Source of the DNA: Phenylobacterium sp.
GTDB lineage: Bacteria; Pseudomonadota; Alphaproteobacteria; Caulobacterales; Caulobacteraceae
Direction: 5' to 3'
Assembly: GCA_025350885.1 (NCBI GenBank)
Contig: JANXXA010000307.1
Coordinates: forward strand, 1-9,710
DNA: 9,710 bases
The translations under genes were made by a program, and so were the position numbers. Shown here in pieces: positions 1 to 6,697 of this stretch. The notes below the pieces were generated by a model, which made no database searches, was not told where the DNA came from, and saw only the letters and a program-made list of their open reading frames with translations. Position 1 is the stretch's first letter, and every line of letters starts with the position of its first letter.

Positions 1-252
1 CAGCGCGGTCTCCAGGTGATGGGCCACGTTGCGGGCGACGTGGGCGGCGCCCAGCAGCCGGGCCTTGAAGCGGTCCTCCTGTACATAGATCGTGCCGACC
101 CGCGCCCGCTCCTCGTCGGACAGCACCGGCAGGTTGATCGCGCCCGGCGCATGGTCCAACGCGAACTCTGCGGGGCTGCGCACATCGATCACCGCATCGA
201 AGCCGGCGAGGCTTTCGGGGTCGGCCGTATGCAGAATCTGGATGTCGGACAC
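1..252 (-). CDS. mnmH: tRNA 2-selenouridine synthase, N-terminal part (cut by window edge)
   Basis: Reads on the minus strand from a GTG start at 252-250 ([18 protein letters not shown]...) and stays open to the left edge, giving 84 residues. The visible part is a rhodanese fold: residues 21-30 read [10 protein letters not shown], then [17 protein letters not shown] (38-54) and a tyrosine/glutamine segment at 56-59. This matches the N-terminus of SelU/MnmH (formerly YbbB), which replaces sulfur by selenium at the wobble 2-thiouridine of certain tRNAs, using selenophosphate. The catalytic rhodanese cysteine and the P-loop domain lie outside the window. It diverges from selD, which makes its selenium donor, and this supports the call. 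The GTG start is chosen because homology begins there. Neither catalytic competence nor full length can be judged from this fragment. Confidence 0.88.
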   Translation of the reverse strand, partial: MSDIQILHTADPESLAGFDAVIDVRSPAEFALDHAPGAINLPVLSDEERARVGTIYVQEDRFKARLLGAAHVARNVAHHLETAL

Positions 253-260
253 CTGGGGCC

Positions 261-290
261 TTCGGATTGGGCGCGCCGCCGCTCTATAGT
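261..290 (+). promoter_or_regulatory. Candidate selD promoter giving a leaderless mRNA
   Basis: A -10-like TATAGT lies at 285-290 (5 of 6 to TATAAT), with a weaker -35-like TTCGGA at 261-266 and an 18-bp spacer. A transcription start about 7 nt downstream would fall at 297-298, on the A of the selD ATG at 298. No Shine-Dalgarno sequence precedes that ATG, which fits a leaderless transcript. The hexamers are seen directly; the leaderless start is inferred. Confidence 0.45.
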
Positions 291-297
291 CGAGCCT

Positions 298-1395
298 ATG
301 ACAGTGATCACGCCTGACACCATCCCGATACCCTCCGGCCAGGGCGCCGTCCGCCTGACCTCACTGGCGCACGGCGGCGGCTGCGGCTGCAAGCTGGCGC
401 CGGCCGTACTGCAGTCGATCCTCAAGGGCATGCCGGCGACGGCCGCCTTCTCCGACCTGATGGTCGGATCCGACACCGCCGACGACGCCGCGGTCTGGCG
501 GCTGAACGCGACCCAGGCCCTGGTGGCCACCACCGACTTCTTCATGCCGGTTGTCGATGATCCCTTCGATTTCGGGCGGATCGCGGCGACCAACGCGCTC
601 TCGGACGTCTACGCTATGGGCGCGACCCCGATCCTGGCGCTGGCCATTGTCGGCATGCCGATCGACAAGCTCAGCGCTGAGACCATCCGCGCGATCCTGG
701 GGGGCGGCGCCGCTGTCTGCGCGGCGGCGGGCATCCCCGTGGCCGGCGGCCATTCCATCGACTCGGTCGAGCCGATCTATGGCCTCGTGGCCCTGGGCCT
801 GGTCCATCCCGACCGGGTGCTGACCAACCGCACGGCGCGCGCTGGAGACCTGCTGATCCTGACCAAGCCGCTGGGCGTCGGCGTGCTCAGCGCGGCGTTC
901 AAGCAGGACCGGCTGGACGCCGCCGGCTATGCGGCGCTGATCGCCTCGACCACCCAGCTGAACGCCGTCGGCGGCGAACTGGGGGGTGTGGCCGGAGTCC
1001 ATGCGGTCACCGACGTCACCGGCTTCGGCCTGCTGGGCCACGCTCTGGAGATGGCGCGCGGCGCCGGGCTGACCGCCGAGATCGACGCGGCCCCGCCGCT
1101 GCTGGCCGGCGTCGAGGCGCTGGCGCGGGCGGGGATCAGGACCGGCGCCTCGACCCGCAACTGGGCAAGCTATGGTGACGCCGTGCGCCTGCCCGCCGAT
1201 CTGGCCGCCGACCTGCCCGAGTGGCGCCGCGACCTGCTCACCGACCCGCAAACCAGCGGCGGCCTGCTGATCGCCGTGGCGGCCGAGGCGGCGGAAGCTG
1301 TGCTGGATCTGGTCAGGGCGCGCGGCTTCGACGACGCCGCGGTGGTCGGGCGGATGACGCAGGGGCCGGCGGAGATCCGGTTGCGTCCGGCGTAG
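298..1395 (+). CDS. selD: Selenide, water dikinase (selenophosphate synthetase)
   Basis: A 365-aa protein that makes selenophosphate from selenide and ATP, the donor for tRNA 2-selenouridine and, where present, selenocysteine. The N-terminal loop [13 protein letters not shown] carries Cys29 and Lys32, equivalent to catalytic Cys17 and Lys20 of E. coli SelD, so this is a Cys and not a Sec form. Further family motifs are the ATP/metal segment [11 protein letters not shown], the block [18 protein letters not shown] followed by [10 protein letters not shown], the GGHS loop near residue 152, [15 protein letters not shown], and [10 protein letters not shown] near the C-terminus. Length is normal for the family. 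The frame is open upstream to position 16, but homology begins at ATG 298; an earlier start would run through the divergent mnmH gene. Only mnmH, not selA or selB, is visible nearby, so tRNA selenation is the supported role here. Confidence 0.97.
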   Translation: MTVITPDTIPIPSGQGAVRLTSLAHGGGCGCKLAPAVLQSILKGMPATAAFSDLMVGSDTADDAAVWRLNATQALVATTDFFMPVVDDPFDFGRIAATNALSDVYAMGATPILALAIVGMPIDKLSAETIRAILGGGAAVCAAAGIPVAGGHSIDSVEPIYGLVALGLVHPDRVLTNRTARAGDLLILTKPLGVGVLSAAFKQDRLDAAGYAALIASTTQLNAVGGELGGVAGVHAVTDVTGFGLLGHALEMARGAGLTAEIDAAPPLLAGVEALARAGIRTGASTRNWASYGDAVRLPADLAADLPEWRRDLLTDPQTSGGLLIAVAAEAAEAVLDLVRARGFDDAAVVGRMTQGPAEIRLRPA

Positions 1396-1423
1396 CGCCG
1401 ACGTCGCCTGGGCGGAGACCAGG
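1388..1423 (+). terminator. Possible weak stem-loops after selD
   Basis: Two short perfect stems lie in tandem. CGGCG/CGCCG (1388-1392 with 1396-1400) has the selD stop codon TAG as its 3-nt loop. CCTGG/CCAGG (1407-1411 with 1419-1423) has a 7-nt loop. Only two T residues follow, so this is not a convincing intrinsic terminator; it may slow 3' decay or do nothing. Read-through into the gene at 1496 is possible. Confidence 0.2.
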
Positions 1424-1495
1424 TTGCGCGCCGCCGACCTTCGTGCACCAATTGCAGTGGTGGGTCCTACACCTGCGCAAGACTGAGGATCGCCG

Positions 1496-1717
1496 ATGTT
1501 CTCGCTGATCAAGGAATTCGGAATCGAGATCGCGCTGCGCCGCGAAGCGGGGCCCTTCGCCGCGGCCTTTCTGCTCGCCTCGCTGTTCTATCGGTTCGGC
1601 AGCTTTGCGCTCGAGGGCGGCGCATTCGTGCTCACCTGGTACGCGTTCAGCGCCATCCAGGCTGGCCTCGTCAGCCTCGTCGGCGGGCGGGCCGGCCCGA
1701 AGACGCCACCGCTGTGA
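1496..1717 (+). CDS. Small hypothetical membrane protein (73 aa)
   Basis: I do not recognise a named family. The protein starts MFSLIKEFGIEIALRREAG, an amphipathic head, followed by a strongly hydrophobic stretch at about residues 19-64 that can form two transmembrane helices (around 20-36 and 41-62) separated by a short Gly/Glu turn. It ends in a short Gly/Pro-rich tail. The ATG at 1496 has TGAGGAT (1484-1490) as a good Shine-Dalgarno match five bases upstream. It is the first gene of a tight plus-strand cluster: the next start lies 10 bases after its stop. Codon use and GC at third positions match the neighbours. It may act as a membrane anchor for the following propeller-like proteins, but that is inference from position only. 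Confidence 0.68.
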   Translation: MFSLIKEFGIEIALRREAGPFAAAFLLASLFYRFGSFALEGGAFVLTWYAFSAIQAGLVSLVGGRAGPKTPPL

Positions 1718-1727
1718 GGTCCGGGCC

Positions 1728-2420
1728 GTGGCGGAGCCCTTCCCTGGCGGCGTGCGGGACGAGCAGGGTCTGCGCGCCTTTCTGAGTCTCGGTGCGACAG
1801 ACGTGATCGCCATCGACCTGCACACCGGCCGCGTTCTCTGGCGCAAGGCGAGCGCCGGACGCCCGCTGGCCGCGACAGCCGAGTATCTGTCGACGCTCGC
1901 GCGCGACGGGCCAGCGCTGGTCCTGCGTCGCCTGGACGCCGCGACCGGCGCCGATCAGGGCAAGCCGCAGCCGCTGGATATCCCGCCCTGGGCGGCGGCG
2001 CTGCTGGAGGACCCGGCGGCCTTTCAGATCCGCGCCTCGCGCCTGGAGGGCCAGTTCCGCTTCGACTGGGAGGCGCGGCAACGCCACTCGGGTGGCGCGG
2101 CATCGCTGAACGCACCGCCCCCGTTGCAGGCGCGCGGCGCCGTGCTGGCGCCGGACACCGGCGGGCAGCCACAGCCGGCCGCCCATCAGGCCGCGAGGTC
2201 GGACATCCCCACCCCGACACCCCCCGCTGACGCCCCGGCCGGCGCGGGGCTCCTCGCCCGGACCACGCTGGGCGCGCGCGCGTTCGCCTTGCGCCTGAGC
2301 GAGGACGCGGGCCCGCGGCGACTGCTGCTGGAAGCCACGGACTCCGGGTCAGCCGGGCCGGCCTGGACCACCACCCTGGACGAGGTTGAGTGGACGCCGC
2401 CGCGTCCACCCAGGCCCTGA
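1728..2420 (+). CDS. Hypothetical protein with PQQ/quinoprotein-like propeller strands
   Basis: A 230-aa protein of unknown function. The GTG start at 1728 is preceded by GAGG at 1715-1718 (overlapping the upstream stop) and lies 10 bases after the 73-aa gene; the frame is open further upstream, but an earlier start would overlap that gene. Residues 25-39 (DVIAIDLHTGRVLWR) have the D-x-x-T-G-x-x-x-W pattern of a PQQ/quinoprotein propeller repeat. A second, weaker strand-like segment is at 197-217 (LLLEATDSGSAG then AWTTTL). Between them are a Trp-containing region (88-120) and a Pro/Ala-rich linker (about 129-172). No signal peptide or membrane helix is seen. One or two repeats cannot close a propeller, so it may be degenerate, complement a partner, or be a different beta fold. 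The 808-aa gene follows 22 bases later, probably in the same transcript. Confidence 0.65.
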   Translation: MAEPFPGGVRDEQGLRAFLSLGATDVIAIDLHTGRVLWRKASAGRPLAATAEYLSTLARDGPALVLRRLDAATGADQGKPQPLDIPPWAAALLEDPAAFQIRASRLEGQFRFDWEARQRHSGGAASLNAPPPLQARGAVLAPDTGGQPQPAAHQAARSDIPTPTPPADAPAGAGLLARTTLGARAFALRLSEDAGPRRLLLEATDSGSAGPAWTTTLDEVEWTPPRPPRP

Positions 2421-2442
2421 CGACAACGGGAGACTCTGAATC

Positions 2443-4869
2443 ATGGCCTTCAACCTGAACCAGTTGTCGCGGCTGCGGGACATCTCCACCGAGCAGGTGG
2501 AGTTGCTGCGCGACCTGCGCGGGCTCACCAGCGAAGGGATCAAGGCCCTGCCGGAAAAGGCGCTGATGCGCGCGCTGCGCCGCAAGGACTACGCCGACAT
2601 GCCGCGCGCCCGCCGCGCCTTCCGGGTCGAGCAGGCCCGCGATGACGACGGGCTGATCCCCAAACAGCCGCTGCTGGCGGCGTTGCGACAGCTCGACAGC
2701 CTGCGCCTGCGATCCGACGTCGGCGTCAGCGCGGGCCTGCCGGTCGGCGGCGCCGTCGCTGCGGCCAGCCTGGCCCCGCCGCCCGCGGCCGGCCTGGCCC
2801 ACAATCGCTGGCGCGCCATCGGCCCGGACAATATTGGCGGGCGCACGCGGTCCATCCTCACCGACCCGCAGCACCCCAACCGCCTGTGGGCTGGCAGCGT
2901 CGCGGGAGGCGTCTGGCGCAGCGACGACAGTGGAGCCCACTGGACGCCAGCGGACGATTTCATGTCCAACCTGTCGGTCACCTCGATGGTGATGGACCCC
3001 GCCCACCCGCAACGGATCTACGCCGGCACCGGCGAGGGCTTCGGCAACGTCGATGCGATTCGCGGCGGCGGCATCTTCACTACCGACGATGGCCTCGCCT
3101 GGCGGCAGCTGCAGTCCACCTCGGGCGCGGCCTGGACGACGGTGAACAAGCTCGCCATCAGCGCGGACGGCGCCGTGCTGCTCGCGGCCACCGGCAACGC
3201 GATCCTGCGCAGCGCCGATGCGTCGCGCGCGGTCTGGACGCCGGTGCTCACCGCCGCCGTAGCCGACATCAAGTTCCACCCGACGGACGCCAAGCGCGCC
3301 GTGGCCGGTTCGATGTCGTCGGGCCAGTCCTGGTTCACGGCGGACGGCGGCGTCACCTGGACGCTGGCGACCCGCCCGGGACCCGGCCGCCGGATCAACC
3401 TGTGCTACGCCAGGGCCAACCCCAAGACGGTCTATGCCTCGGTGGACAACGGCGGCGGTGAGATCTGGCGTTCCATCAACGGCGGCAAGAGCTTCACAAA
3501 GCGCCGCGCGCTGAACCCCGACGCCAAGCCGACCCAGTACCTGGGCGACCAGGGCTGGTATGCCAACGTCGTCTGGGCGGGCGATCCGACCAACGCCAAC
3601 CTGGTCATCGCCGGCGGCCTGGACCTGTGGCGCTCGACCAACGGCGGGGACACTTTCGCCGACATCAGCACCTGGTGGGATGATCGCTCAGCGCATGCCG
3701 ACCAGCACGTCATCGTCGCCCACGCGCAATACAACGGCGGGACCAACCGCACGGTCTATTTCGGCAATGACGGCGGCGTCTTTCGGGCGGACAACATCGC
3801 CACGGTCGGCAACGACGCCGCCCTGCCCAGGGTGGCCGGCTGGTCGAGCCTCAACCAGGGTTACACGGTCTCGCAGCTCTACAGCGCCTGCGTCCATGAC
3901 GGGTCCGGGGTGATCGTCGGCGGTCTGCAGGACAACGGGACGGCGGCGTTCCACCCCAACGCCGGCCCTGGCGCCTGGCAGAAGGTGTTCGGCGGCGACG
4001 GCGGCTACTGCGAATCCGATCCGAGCGACGGCCAGGTGTTCTACGGCGAGTACGTCTTTCTCGGCGTCTTCCGCAACACCGACGGGGCCACCACCGACGA
4101 CGTCAACGGCGACCGCTATATCAGCGGCCAGTTCTGGAACGCGGTGACCCGCGCCTGGGACTGGAAGCCGGAGCCCTTCCGCATCCCCGACGCCTTCAAT
4201 CAGGACGCCCTGTTCATCGCACCCTTCGCCATCGACACCCGGTTTCCGAACCGGCTGCTGGCCGGCGGCGCATCGCTTTGGCGCACCGACGACGCCAAGA
4301 CGGCGAACTCGCCGACCAGTGGACCACGATGGGCGCGGATCAAGACACCGTCCAATCAGCCGATCAGCTCGGTCGCCATCGATCCCGCCAACTCCGACCG
4401 CGTCTGGGTCGGTCACGGTGACGGCGAGGTATGGTTCTGCGCCAACGCGACGGCCGTCCAGCCGGGCTGGTCGCTGATCAGCGGGCAGGGTCCGTCGCCG
4501 CTGCCGGCCCGGCGCTTCTGCACCCAGTTGCTGGTCTCGCCGCACAACACCGACACGGTGTTCGCCACCTTCGGAGGCTATGTCACCGGCAACGTCTGGG
4601 TCACCCGCGACCTTGGCCGGACCTGGTCAAACCTCGGCGCCGCCCTACCCGCCGCGCCGGTCCGGTCGGTGAGCGTCCACCCGCGGCATGCCGACTGGAT
4701 CTACATCGGCTCCGAGGTCGGCGTCTTCGCCAGCGAGGATGGGGGCGCGACCTGGTCGCCGACCAACGAAGGGCCGGCCAACGTCGCCGTCGAGGACCTC
4801 ATATGGACAGGGACCACCCTGATCTGCGCCACCCACGGCCGCGGCGCTTTCACCATCGCCATTCCCTGA
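2443..4869 (+). CDS. VPS10/sortilin-type BNR-repeat beta-propeller protein
   Basis: An 808-aa protein. ATG 2443 has GGGAGA at 2428-2433 as ribosome binding site. Residues 1-95 are charged and helical, with no signal peptide; an Ala/Pro linker (about 96-120) leads to a large beta-propeller. Asp-box/BNR motifs (S-x-D-x-G-x-x-W/F) are visible at 160-167 (SDDSGAHW), 213-220, 299-306, 344-351 (SINGGKSF), 398-405, 721-728 and 764-771 (SEDGGATW). Family landmarks are SAHADQHVIV near 416-425, NDGGVF at 442-447, GGLQDNGT at 493-500, GGDGGY at 517-522 and a closing THGRGAF at 797-803. Proteins of this type are usually annotated as glycosyl hydrolase, exo-sialidase or sortilin-like, but Asp boxes are structural and do not show enzyme activity. 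Nothing follows the last blade, so no C-terminal sorting domain is present. Ligand, location and function are unknown. The operon partners are a small membrane protein and a PQQ-like protein. Confidence 0.88.
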   Translation: MAFNLNQLSRLRDISTEQVELLRDLRGLTSEGIKALPEKALMRALRRKDYADMPRARRAFRVEQARDDDGLIPKQPLLAALRQLDSLRLRSDVGVSAGLPVGGAVAAASLAPPPAAGLAHNRWRAIGPDNIGGRTRSILTDPQHPNRLWAGSVAGGVWRSDDSGAHWTPADDFMSNLSVTSMVMDPAHPQRIYAGTGEGFGNVDAIRGGGIFTTDDGLAWRQLQSTSGAAWTTVNKLAISADGAVLLAATGNAILRSADASRAVWTPVLTAAVADIKFHPTDAKRAVAGSMSSGQSWFTADGGVTWTLATRPGPGRRINLCYARANPKTVYASVDNGGGEIWRSINGGKSFTKRRALNPDAKPTQYLGDQGWYANVVWAGDPTNANLVIAGGLDLWRSTNGGDTFADISTWWDDRSAHADQHVIVAHAQYNGGTNRTVYFGNDGGVFRADNIATVGNDAALPRVAGWSSLNQGYTVSQLYSACVHDGSGVIVGGLQDNGTAAFHPNAGPGAWQKVFGGDGGYCESDPSDGQVFYGEYVFLGVFRNTDGATTDDVNGDRYISGQFWNAVTRAWDWKPEPFRIPDAFNQDALFIAPFAIDTRFPNRLLAGGASLWRTDDAKTANSPTSGPRWARIKTPSNQPISSVAIDPANSDRVWVGHGDGEVWFCANATAVQPGWSLISGQGPSPLPARRFCTQLLVSPHNTDTVFATFGGYVTGNVWVTRDLGRTWSNLGAALPAAPVRSVSVHPRHADWIYIGSEVGVFASEDGGATWSPTNEGPANVAVEDLIWTGTTLICATHGRGAFTIAIP

Positions 4870-4941
4870 GGCGGGCCAGGATCAGGAGCGCTGTGGCGGT
4901 CTGCGGGCCAAGAGTTGGAAGCGGTTTGCTGATCGCCGCCG

Positions 4942-4956
4942 TTAACCCCTGACTCA
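4942..4956 (+). promoter_or_regulatory. CtrA-like half-site with overlapping GANTC methylation site upstream of tacA
   Basis: TTAACC at 4942-4947 matches one half of the CtrA box (TTAA-N7-TTAA); the second half at 4953-4956 reads CTCA and agrees at two of four bases. The same stretch contains GACTC (4951-4955), a CcrM GANTC methylation site. The site is about 100 bases before the tacA start, where a regulator could sit. CtrA control of tacA is known in Caulobacter crescentus; its occurrence here is inferred from one good half-site. Confidence 0.35.
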
Positions 4957-5020
4957 GGTCTGCGAAACGCGTCCTTTACGCCTGCCCTGTATCAATTCGT
5001 GACAACAGGAGCCTTCGTCC

Positions 5021-5083
5021 ATGAGGCGGCGGCCGGTCACGGTGGGTGTTTTCAATGGCCAAAACGGTCCTCGTCGTCGATGA
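5021..5083 (+). CDS. Possible short upstream ORF overlapping the tacA start
   Basis: ATG 5021 is preceded by AGGAG at 5007-5011 with a 9-base gap, the best Shine-Dalgarno sequence in this leader and better than the GGTGG at 5041-5045 before tacA. It encodes 20 residues (MRRRPVTVGVFNGQNGPRRR) and stops at TGA 5081-5083, running out of frame through the tacA start at 5055. The peptide is Arg-rich and resembles nothing I know. It could limit or couple tacA translation, or be chance. Confidence 0.25.
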   Translation: MRRRPVTVGVFNGQNGPRRR

Positions 5084-6557
5084 CGACCCGACACAGCGTC
5101 GGCTGATCCAGGCGGTCCTTGAGCGCGAGGGCTTCGCGGTGGCCCATGCCGAGAACGGCGATCAGGCGATCGCCCACCTGGCGTCCGGCGCGACGCCCGA
5201 CGTGATCCTGCTGGACCTGGTGATGCCGGGGATTTCCGGCCAGGACACCCTGGTCGAGATGCGCGCCCGCGGCCACCGCCAGCCGGTGATCGTGGTCACC
5301 GCTACCGGCGGCATCGATACGGTGGTCCAGGCCATGCAGGCCGGCGCCGTGGATTTCTTCATCAAGCCGGCCGCGCCGGAACGGATCATCGTCTCGATCC
5401 GCAACGCCCTGTCGATGGGCGCACTGAAGGGCGAGGTCGACCGGCTCAAGAAGCATCAGTCCGGCCGCACCACCTTCGAAGACCTGATCGGCGCCTCGCC
5501 GGCCATGACCCTGGTCAAGCGGCTGGGCGAACGGGCGGCCCGCTCCTCGATCCCGATCCTGATCTCAGGCGAGAGCGGCGTCGGCAAGGAAGTCATCGCA
5601 CGCGCCGTCCACGGGTCCTCCGACCGCGCCGGCAAGCCCTTCGTGGCGGTGAACTGCGGGGCGATCCCCGAGAACCTGGTGGAATCGATCCTGTTCGGCC
5701 ACGAGAAGGGCAGCTTCACCGGCGCCACCGACAAGCACCTGGGCAAGTTCCAGGAGGCCAACGGCGGCACGCTCTTCCTCGACGAGGTGGGCGAGCTCCC
5801 CCTGGACATTCAGGTCAAGCTGCTGCGCGCCCTGCAGGAGAGCGAGATCGACCCGGTGGGCGGCAAGCGCTCGATCAAGGTCGATGTGCGCATCGTCTCG
5901 GCGACCAATCGCGACCTCACCCAGGCGGTCAAGGAAGGCCGGTTCCGCGAGGATCTCTACTATCGCCTCAACGTCTTTCCGATCGAGGCGCCGGCGCTGC
6001 GCGAGCGCAAGGACGACGTGCCCGCCCTGGTGGACGCCTTCGTCAGGCGCTTCAACATCGAGGAAGGCAAGACCGTGGTCGGCGCGACGCCGGAGACCAT
6101 GGCCTTCCTCTGCGCCTTCGACTGGCCGGGCAATGTCCGCCAGCTGGAGAACGCGGTCTATCGGGCCATCGTTCTGGCCGACGCGCCCTATCTGCAGCCG
6201 CACGACTTCCCGGCGATCTCCGGCGTCGCGCCGCCCATATCGCTGCACACGCCGCTGGCCAGCCCAGCGAGCCTGTCTGGCAGCCATCCGTTGATGCCGC
6301 CGATGCCCCAGGCGGCGCCGGTGCGCATCCTCGACGAGCGCGGACACCTGCGCACGCTGGAAGAGATCGAGCGTGACCTGATCCAGCTGGCCATCGAGAT
6401 CTACGCCGGCCACATGAGCGAGGTGGCCCGCCGGCTCGGCATCGGCCGCTCGACGCTCTATCGCAAGGTCCGTGAACAGGGCCTGGAAGACGTGATCCGG
6501 GGGAGCTGCGATGAAGCCGCCGACGACATCGAAACCGCCGAAGCCCAGGTCGCGTGA
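5055..6557 (+). CDS. tacA: Sigma-54-dependent response regulator, TacA-like
   Basis: A 500-aa NtrC-family activator that receives a phosphoryl group and drives open-complex formation by RNA polymerase sigma-54. The receiver domain (about 4-118) has the acidic pocket D9-D10-D11, phospho-acceptor Asp54 (LLDLVMPG), Thr82 and Lys104. The AAA+ domain (about 141-375) has Walker A GESGVGKE (172-179), the sigma-54 contact loop GSFTGA (219-224, Ser in place of the usual Ala), Walker B GGTLFLDE (237-244) and FDWPGNVRQLENAV near its end. A variable Pro-rich linker precedes a Fis-type helix-turn-helix (about 451-483, SEVARRLGIGRSTLYRKV). ATG 5055 is preferred over GTG 5046: it puts the acceptor at residue 54, as in Caulobacter TacA, target of the ShkA-ShpA phosphorelay for stalk and cell-cycle genes, and GGTGG at 5041-5045 can serve as its binding site. 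The family is certain; the tacA name rests on similarity of the N-terminus and on gapR lying nearby. Confidence 0.9.
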   Translation: MAKTVLVVDDDPTQRRLIQAVLEREGFAVAHAENGDQAIAHLASGATPDVILLDLVMPGISGQDTLVEMRARGHRQPVIVVTATGGIDTVVQAMQAGAVDFFIKPAAPERIIVSIRNALSMGALKGEVDRLKKHQSGRTTFEDLIGASPAMTLVKRLGERAARSSIPILISGESGVGKEVIARAVHGSSDRAGKPFVAVNCGAIPENLVESILFGHEKGSFTGATDKHLGKFQEANGGTLFLDEVGELPLDIQVKLLRALQESEIDPVGGKRSIKVDVRIVSATNRDLTQAVKEGRFREDLYYRLNVFPIEAPALRERKDDVPALVDAFVRRFNIEEGKTVVGATPETMAFLCAFDWPGNVRQLENAVYRAIVLADAPYLQPHDFPAISGVAPPISLHTPLASPASLSGSHPLMPPMPQAAPVRILDERGHLRTLEEIERDLIQLAIEIYAGHMSEVARRLGIGRSTLYRKVREQGLEDVIRGSCDEAADDIETAEAQVA

Positions 6558-6630
6558 GCCGGGGTCGCGCTCGGACCGCCTCGCGGCTCTGATTCGACTG
6601 GCGGGGAGCGGTGGCCGCAAGGCCAGCGTA

Positions 6631-6656
6631 GCTTGACGCCGACGGCTTGACCCGAC
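6631..6656 (+). repeat. Short tandem direct repeat with two TTGAC elements
   Basis: GCTTGAC occurs at 6631-6637 and again at 6645-6651, a 14-base period, with each copy followed by a CCGAC-like tail. Each contains a -35-like TTGAC, and the start of the small exported protein is 46 bases downstream. No good -10 lies at 16-18 bases from either copy, so a promoter or operator role is only possible. Confidence 0.3.
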
Positions 6657-6697
6657 AGGCGCGGGCGCGCCAAGCTTTCCCGGTTGGAGGGGGATCG

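Noticed and set aside
16..297. N-terminal extension of selD back to position 16
   Set aside because: It is antisense to the mnmH rhodanese coding sequence and has no SelD homology; the family N-terminus begins at ATG 298.
1441..1456. Possible sigma-54 promoter (GTGCAC...TTGCA) before the 73-aa gene
   Set aside because: The -24 element lacks the conserved GG at the required distance from the -12 GC; only the TTGCA half fits.
1588..3279. Long minus-strand open frame (563 codons), and similar antisense frames at 361-1512, 3688-4545 and 5565-6620
   Set aside because: They lie opposite well-supported genes, have Arg/Pro/Gly-rich low-complexity products and no family motifs; this is the usual effect of high GC at third codon positions.
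5046..5054. GTG 5046 as the tacA start
   Set aside because: It adds three residues before a normal receiver N-terminus, and ATG 5055 puts the phospho-acceptor at residue 54 as in known TacA.
6556..6589. GAGCCG/CGGCTC hairpin at the end of tacA as a terminator
   Set aside because: The loop is 22 bases, pairing inside it is poor and no T-run follows.
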